From Methanobacterium spitsbergense (GTDB taxonomy: Archaea > Methanobacteriota > Methanobacteria > Methanobacteriales > Methanobacteriaceae): a DNA stretch of 64,000 nucleotides. The translations under genes were made by a program, and so were the position numbers. Every line of letters begins with the position of its first letter. Position 1 is the stretch's first letter. Below the pieces are notes generated by a model. It did no database searches. It saw only the letters and a program-made list of their open reading frames with translations, and was not told the origin of the DNA. The stretch covers positions 1-64,000 of the forward strand of contig NZ_JAIOUQ010000017.1 of assembly GCF_019931065.1 (NCBI RefSeq), read 5' to 3'. Below, piece by piece: positions 59,396 to 64,000 of the stretch.

Positions 59396-61360
59396 TTGAG
59401 TAACATATTAACAGATATAAAAAGATGGATAAATAAAATGCCAATGAATAAATATCACTTAATTGTATTAACATTGATTTTTGGATTAATTCTATCATTG
59501 GTAATTCCAGATTCTGTTACAGCATCAGAAGTTAATAATAATACCCATTTAAATACTGTTAAAGAATCATTAACTGTTCATAATAATTTAACATCTGTAA
59601 AGAAGTCTAATTCTAATACAACAACTTATTCTAAATCAACTGTTTTACCTTCTTATTATGATCTTAGAAAGCTTGGAAAACTTACTCCTGTTAAGCAACA
59701 AGGTTTTTCAGGTACATGCTGGGCGTTTGCTGCTTTAGGTTCATTGGAATCCAGTCTTCTACCCAATGAGAAATGGGATTTCTCAGAAAATAACATGAAA
59801 AATCTGAATAGCTATAACTATGCATGGGGATTTGACAGAGGATACAATGATGCAGGATGTTGGGAACAGGCATTAGCTTACCTAACACGATACAGTGGTC
59901 CTGTTACATCTGCACAGGACTCTTTTAATGATTTCAGTGGCTATTCACCAATTGGATTGACAGCTGTAAAGCATGTACAAGATGCAATACTGATAAATGC
60001 TCGAAACAGTAATGGCAAAATGGATAATAATCCGATTAAAATAGCTATAATGAAATATGGTGCTGTGTACAGTTTGATGAGATATGATGATTTTTATTTT
60101 AATCCATGGACTAATGCATACTACTATAATGGTTCAAATGATGTTAATCATGCTATAGATATAGTGGGCTGGGATGATAATTACAGTAAAAACAATTTCG
60201 TTAATGGTGCACCGGGTAACGGTGCTTTTATAATAAGAAACAGTTGGGGTGCTGATTGGGGGGATAATGGATATTTTTATGTGTCCTATTATGATAAGTT
60301 ACTAGGAAACAGCAACGACAATGTGGTGTTCATGGATGCAGAGCCAATTACCAATTATAATAATATATATCAGTATGATCCTCTTGGTTATGTGGGAAGT
60401 TTTGGATTTGAGAGTGATGTTGGCTGGTTCTCAAATGTTTTCACTGCCAGAAGTAACGAAAAATTGAGGGCTTCTAGTTTTTATGTTTTAACTCCAAATT
60501 CACTATACGATTTATATGTCTATTTAAATCCAAAGGGCAATAACCCAATAAGTGGCAAACTAGCATTCTTTAAAGAAGGAATTATCAGTACAGCAGGATA
60601 CAAGACAATTGATTTCGGGAAGTATATTTCATTACTCAAAGGCCATAAATTTAGTATTGTTGTAAAATTGACAACCCCTAATTCCACTCTACCAATTACA
60701 ATTGAATATCCTATGGAATATTATAGCAGCAAAGCAACTGCCAACCCTGGTGAAAGTTATGTGAGTATGAATGGTATTTTTTGGGAGGATATGACTAGTA
60801 TCATATCAAATGCCAATGTATGTTTAAAAGCTTTTACATCAAGTATAGGTGCCGATCTTTCAGTTACAAAGGTAATGAGCAATAAAAATCCAAGTCTATA
60901 TAGTAAAATTTTCTACACAATAACTGTAAAGAATAATGGCCCTGTGACAGCGGAGAATGTCTATATTTCAGATAAGTTACCTTTAGGTTTATCTTTCCTT
61001 TCATATGTTACAAAGTATGGGAAGTATAATCCAATAACTGGTGTATGGAATATAGGAACTCTTCCAAATGGTTCTGTTGCAACTATTATAATCAATTGTT
61101 TTGTTAAAAGAACAGGCAATCTTACAAATGAGGCCATTCTATTTTCATCTACATATGACCCAAACCTAACCAACAACTTTGCAATGATAAATGGAAAGGT
61201 TGTACAACAGATGAATGTAAAAAAAGTTGTTCAAAAAATAATTCCAATAAAAACATGTCAGAATCTGATTCCAATGCAAAAAACTGGCACTAATATTATC
61301 TCATTTGTGTTGGGATTAATTATGGTTTTTGGTGGAACTTCAATTTTTAGAAAAAAATAA
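59396..61360 (+). CDS. Surface papain-family (C1A) protease with DUF11 module
   Basis: 654 residues. A signal/anchor helix (YHLIVLTLIFGLILSLVIP, about 20-38) is followed by a C1A peptidase: Q102 and C108 in VKQQGFSGTCWAFAA, H252 in VNHAIDIVGWDD, N282 in IIRNSWGADWGDNGYFYVSY. Next comes a lectin-like domain (about 325-490) and a DUF11 repeat (LSVTKVMSNKNPSLYSKI to TYDPNLTNNFA), then a C-terminal membrane helix. The layout is typical of methanogen wall-associated proteases. The start is TTG 59396 or ATG 59438; neither has a strong site. Confidence 0.88.
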   Translation: MSNILTDIKRWINKMPMNKYHLIVLTLIFGLILSLVIPDSVTASEVNNNTHLNTVKESLTVHNNLTSVKKSNSNTTTYSKSTVLPSYYDLRKLGKLTPVKQQGFSGTCWAFAALGSLESSLLPNEKWDFSENNMKNLNSYNYAWGFDRGYNDAGCWEQALAYLTRYSGPVTSAQDSFNDFSGYSPIGLTAVKHVQDAILINARNSNGKMDNNPIKIAIMKYGAVYSLMRYDDFYFNPWTNAYYYNGSNDVNHAIDIVGWDDNYSKNNFVNGAPGNGAFIIRNSWGADWGDNGYFYVSYYDKLLGNSNDNVVFMDAEPITNYNNIYQYDPLGYVGSFGFESDVGWFSNVFTARSNEKLRASSFYVLTPNSLYDLYVYLNPKGNNPISGKLAFFKEGIISTAGYKTIDFGKYISLLKGHKFSIVVKLTTPNSTLPITIEYPMEYYSSKATANPGESYVSMNGIFWEDMTSIISNANVCLKAFTSSIGADLSVTKVMSNKNPSLYSKIFYTITVKNNGPVTAENVYISDKLPLGLSFLSYVTKYGKYNPITGVWNIGTLPNGSVATIIINCFVKRTGNLTNEAILFSSTYDPNLTNNFAMINGKVVQQMNVKKVVQKIIPIKTCQNLIPMQKTGTNIISFVLGLIMVFGGTSIFRKK

Positions 61361-61584
61361 AATTTCTGTTTCCATCTTTTTTTATTATCAATTTAAAATC
61401 TAATTTTATGAAAAATTTAAGATTGAATTTAATTTTATGAATAAAAAATTACCAATATATCATAAACTAATTTTATACAGCATGTTCAATGTTTTTGTAA
61501 TAAAATGCATTAGTTTAAATTATATTAACACATTAATTTAAATAATAAATCTAATAATTAATTAAATATAAGAGGTGGTTTACA

Positions 61585-61899
61585 ATGAATCAAAAAGCCT
61601 TAATATCGGTACTAGTTATTGCTGTTATATTTGGAGGGGTAGTTATTTCAGGATGTATAGGTAATAACAACAATTCAACCAACCTTACAAACAACAGTAC
61701 AATAAATGGTAGTTCAACAACAACTGCTTCAAACAATTCAGCAGATACAAGTTCCAGTTCGCAACCATCCAGTCAAAGTTCATCTAAAAGTGACAAAAAC
61801 AGTACTGGAACCAAAAACAATGGAAGCAGTAGCGGTAGCGGGCACTGGGAACCAGACCCAAACAGCCCTAATAAGGAAATCTGGGTATCAGATAAATAA
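61585..61899 (+). CDS. Ser/Asn-rich lipoprotein
   Basis: 104 residues with AGAGGTGG before the ATG. Signal ALISVLVIAVIFGGVV and lipobox ISGC, then a low-complexity linker of Asn, Ser, Thr and Lys and a short end (GHWEPDPNSPNK, EIWVSDK). It probably is a lipid-anchored surface peptide. It lies 24 bases before the pseudomurein-related gene and could be co-transcribed with it. Function unknown. Confidence 0.65.
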   Translation: MNQKALISVLVIAVIFGGVVISGCIGNNNNSTNLTNNSTINGSSTTTASNNSADTSSSSQPSSQSSSKSDKNSTGTKNNGSSSGSGHWEPDPNSPNKEIWVSDK

Positions 61900-61923
61900 A
61901 TTATTTTTGAGGTGAAGTTCAGG

Positions 61924-63108
61924 ATGCTTATAAAAAAAGTTTTACTAATAATGTTAGGAGTTCTTATGCTTTTAAGTATAGGAACATCTGCAGCAGTAAC
62001 AACTCAATCAACAACTTATAATACAAGCCAAATCAGTCAAGCAGCTGTAACAGTTAAACATAATGTAGAAACCAACTATAGTCTGCAAAGTAAAGTTACT
62101 GTAGGCGGCAAAAATGTAACAAATTCACAATTTTTATATTTACTAACCTCTGCCACCAATAATGTGGCTAATGGTAAAGGAAAGAATTTAATAAACATTA
62201 AAAAGGTTTCATATCCAACAAATCCACAGGAAACTCTAACCAGTGGAACAATCAAAAAGACAGAATATGTTGGCATTGCAACTAGAATAAATTCATATAT
62301 TAACAAATATGGTAAATTACCTAATTATGTGACAACAACTAAGGGAAAGATGAAGTATCAGTCAATGGTTTATATGTACAGTAAAATCATGACTTACTAC
62401 AATGTGAATAAAGTGTTACCATCAACTGTTTCAGTAAAATCTTGGTATGCACAGACTCTTGGTCCAGCAGGGAAGTTGAATGCAACATTGAAAAATGGAA
62501 AAGTATTGGGCTCCAACAAATATGGATACGTTAAATTATACGGACCATATGGAAATGTTTCAAGTAAAAATAAAGTTGCAGTTATTGTAGGGGTTCATGC
62601 TCAAGAACAACAAACTCACATAGCAATGCTAAATGCCATATCAAATTTATCTTCCAGTTTAAAAAACGTGCAGATATGGGTTTACAGAGTAGTAGTGTAC
62701 ACTCAATACCAAAAGGATTACACTTTATCAAGAGTATACGGACAGGATTTAGCACATTACTATATTGTGCCAAATATAGGAACTTCCTATAAATTAGTTG
62801 TTGATACACATGGAAACAGGGGAACTAGTCAATATACGGGGTACCCTAACTTTGTATTCGCTCCTCTTGCCAACACAAAATCTGTGAGTTTTGCATATAC
62901 ATTAATTAATTCAGCATACACAAATGGAAAATTGAAGTATCATTACCTTGGTGACGGCACCAGCCCACCACGGGTGACTATACCTATAGCAAACAAAGGC
63001 ATACCTACAATTGTTTATGAACAGTACGAGAATCAAGCTAACTATGCACAAGTATTGTACAAACATGCATTAGAAGTTGTTAAAGCAATAAACGGTGTAT
63101 TCGCTTAA
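61924..63108 (+). CDS. Secreted pseudomurein-binding protein with M14-like peptidase domain
   Basis: 394 residues from ATG 61924 (GAGGTGA upstream; GTG 61912 overlaps it). A signal peptide (VLLIMLGVLMLLSIGTSA) precedes one pseudomurein-binding-repeat-like region at about 115-175 (RINSYINKYGKLPNYVTT, YSKIMTYYNVNKVLPSTVSV). The C-terminal half resembles zinc carboxypeptidases: H225-x2-E228 (GVHAQE), H296 (VVDTHGN) and a Glu in YEQYEN near 366-369. It would trim the peptide of the pseudomurein wall. This is a predicted activity; the zinc ligands fit but the fold is not proven. Confidence 0.7.
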   Translation: MLIKKVLLIMLGVLMLLSIGTSAAVTTQSTTYNTSQISQAAVTVKHNVETNYSLQSKVTVGGKNVTNSQFLYLLTSATNNVANGKGKNLINIKKVSYPTNPQETLTSGTIKKTEYVGIATRINSYINKYGKLPNYVTTTKGKMKYQSMVYMYSKIMTYYNVNKVLPSTVSVKSWYAQTLGPAGKLNATLKNGKVLGSNKYGYVKLYGPYGNVSSKNKVAVIVGVHAQEQQTHIAMLNAISNLSSSLKNVQIWVYRVVVYTQYQKDYTLSRVYGQDLAHYYIVPNIGTSYKLVVDTHGNRGTSQYTGYPNFVFAPLANTKSVSFAYTLINSAYTNGKLKYHYLGDGTSPPRVTIPIANKGIPTIVYEQYENQANYAQVLYKHALEVVKAINGVFA

Positions 63109-63345
63109 AACACAATAAAATGAGTCCCTTTATTTTTTTAGACTCAATTATATTTTTTTACTAATTTTTTTGGTGATTTGACTCCTTTTACGAATATTAA
63201 TATTTGATATTTTTAGCTTTTAAATATCATATTATGATATATACAGCCCAAATTCTAAAAGAAATCATAATTTAACTGCAAAAAGGAAATATTATATACT
63301 ATTAGATAAGATTATTATTCACTTTATATTCAGGGGGCGAATATT

Positions 63346-63843
63346 TTGAAGTGGATAAACTTGTTTTTAATAAGTATTATTTTGGTGGGAATTGTAGGAC
63401 TTTCAGGATGTACTAGTTCTGGAAATGATACTAATACAACCGTTGCAAACAACACCTCTGTAAAACCAGCACCAGTTGATAGTCCTATCTTTAGTAATCA
63501 ATATGTATCATTTAAGAAACCCACAGATTTAACAATAACAGATGATTCAAACAGTACACAAATTGATATAAAATTACGTAGTGGTGATAAACTTATTGTT
63601 GAAATAAATAGTGTAACTAATGACACAAAATTTGTTAATTCTGAAATAGCTCAAAGTAACAAAACAACTGTAGCAAACAGAACAGCTTATGAATTTTCAG
63701 ATCCAACAACCATCCAATTGTATATTCCCTTTTCAAAAAGTAATGGAAAAACAACTGCAATTTGGATCCAAGGTACTACCGATAATTTGCCAGATTATAA
63801 CTTAATAAAGGATAGTTTAATAATTAATAAAATTCCATCCTAA
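63346..63843 (+). CDS. Lipoprotein with PsbP-like beta domain
   Basis: 165 residues from a TTG start behind CAGGGGGC. Signal NLFLISIILVGIVG and lipobox LSGC, an Asn/Thr linker, then a beta domain (YVSFKKPTDLTITDDSNS, IDIKLRSGDKLIVEINS, TAYEFSDPTTIQLYIP, TTAIWIQGT) of the PsbP-like or related kind common among archaeal lipoproteins. It has its own promoter region (ATATATAC about 100 bases upstream). Function unknown. Confidence 0.65.
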   Translation: MKWINLFLISIILVGIVGLSGCTSSGNDTNTTVANNTSVKPAPVDSPIFSNQYVSFKKPTDLTITDDSNSTQIDIKLRSGDKLIVEINSVTNDTKFVNSEIAQSNKTTVANRTAYEFSDPTTIQLYIPFSKSNGKTTAIWIQGTTDNLPDYNLIKDSLIINKIPS

Positions 63844-63883
63844 ATAAAACTATTTTTTCTCTTTTTTAAACCTAAAACTATTG

Positions 63884-64000
63884 TTAGAATGGTAATGTTC
63901 TATAAATCCCATTTAATATAAAATTGGAAGTATTCCAACTTTTTATAACCCCAAAATTATTAATGTTATTACTTGCATCTGCTGCATACCAACTACCATT
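63884..64000 (-). CDS. C-terminal end of a gene entering from the right (partial)
   Basis: On the minus strand the frame is open from the window edge to TAA 63884-63886, giving 38 residues rich in Asn, Ser and aromatic residues (NGSWYAADASNNINNFGVI, ending YRTLPF). The style fits a surface adhesin-like or secreted protein. The rest lies outside the window. Confidence 0.4.
   Translation of the reverse strand, partial: NGSWYAADASNNINNFGVIKSWNTSNFILNGIYRTLPF

Overview
The window looks like a chromosome segment of a pseudomurein-walled, AT-rich methanogen of the order Methanobacteriales, most likely Methanobacterium or a close relative. The grounds are an HMf-type archaeal histone, a pseudomurein-binding repeat protein, papain-like wall proteins with DUF11 modules, lipoproteins of the usual methanogen style, Shine-Dalgarno sites of the GGAGG/GGTGAT type and TATA-box promoters. 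No rRNA, tRNA or CRISPR array was seen.

Region 1 (1 to about 28,800) is the late half of a tailed provirus, entered inside what is probably the terminase gene. Head genes come first (portal, Mu gpF-like protein, prohead protease with a C-terminal scaffold part, decoration-like protein, HK97/encapsulin-type capsid). Connectors and tail genes follow (tail tube with an Ig domain, a chaperone with a -1 frameshift, tape measure, large repeat-built baseplate or fibre proteins, hub, beta-helix spike). A lysis region ends it, with a pseudomurein hydrolase interrupted by an in-frame TAA. Minus-strand cargo genes sit between the plus-strand late genes: two paralogous zinc-ribbon/two-TM proteins, a lipoprotein and two others. 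Between spike and lysin lie four copies of a foldable element of about 100 bases. The integrase and left end are outside the window and the right attachment site was not found.

Region 2 (28,800 to 43,500) is host accessory DNA. It holds the histone gene; membrane-anchored proteins; a cassette of two tandem small proteins with the same 20-residue N terminus (FVTNSSS motif) directly upstream of a radical SAM/SPASM enzyme; a GHKL ATPase paired with a STAS-like DUF4325 protein; zinc-ribbon and unknown proteins; DUF5654, phospholipase D-like, DUF5518-like, Hsp20 and CsbD-like genes; a coiled-coil hexapeptide acetyltransferase between 52-base direct repeats; and a decayed minus-strand cluster with primase-like remnants.

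Region 3 (43,500 to 57,600) is housekeeping: valS-aroA-small GTPase in an overlapping operon, an endonuclease III with one iron-sulfur ligand changed to His, a 7TM-PAS-GAF histidine kinase, a DnaJ-zinc-finger/S1/OB/DHH protein, a lipoprotein, a UDP-glucose dehydrogenase/UDP-glucuronate decarboxylase pair for sugar nucleotides, and a superoxide reductase/rubrerythrin pair for oxygen defence.

Region 4 (57,600 to 64,000) is surface biology and gene debris: remnants of a CopB-like P-type ATPase and of an adhesin, then a papain-family protease, lipoproteins, and a predicted M14-like peptidase with a pseudomurein-binding region. The strongest candidates for an undescribed system are the radical SAM cassette at 30,681-32,545 and the four structured elements at 25,571-26,690.
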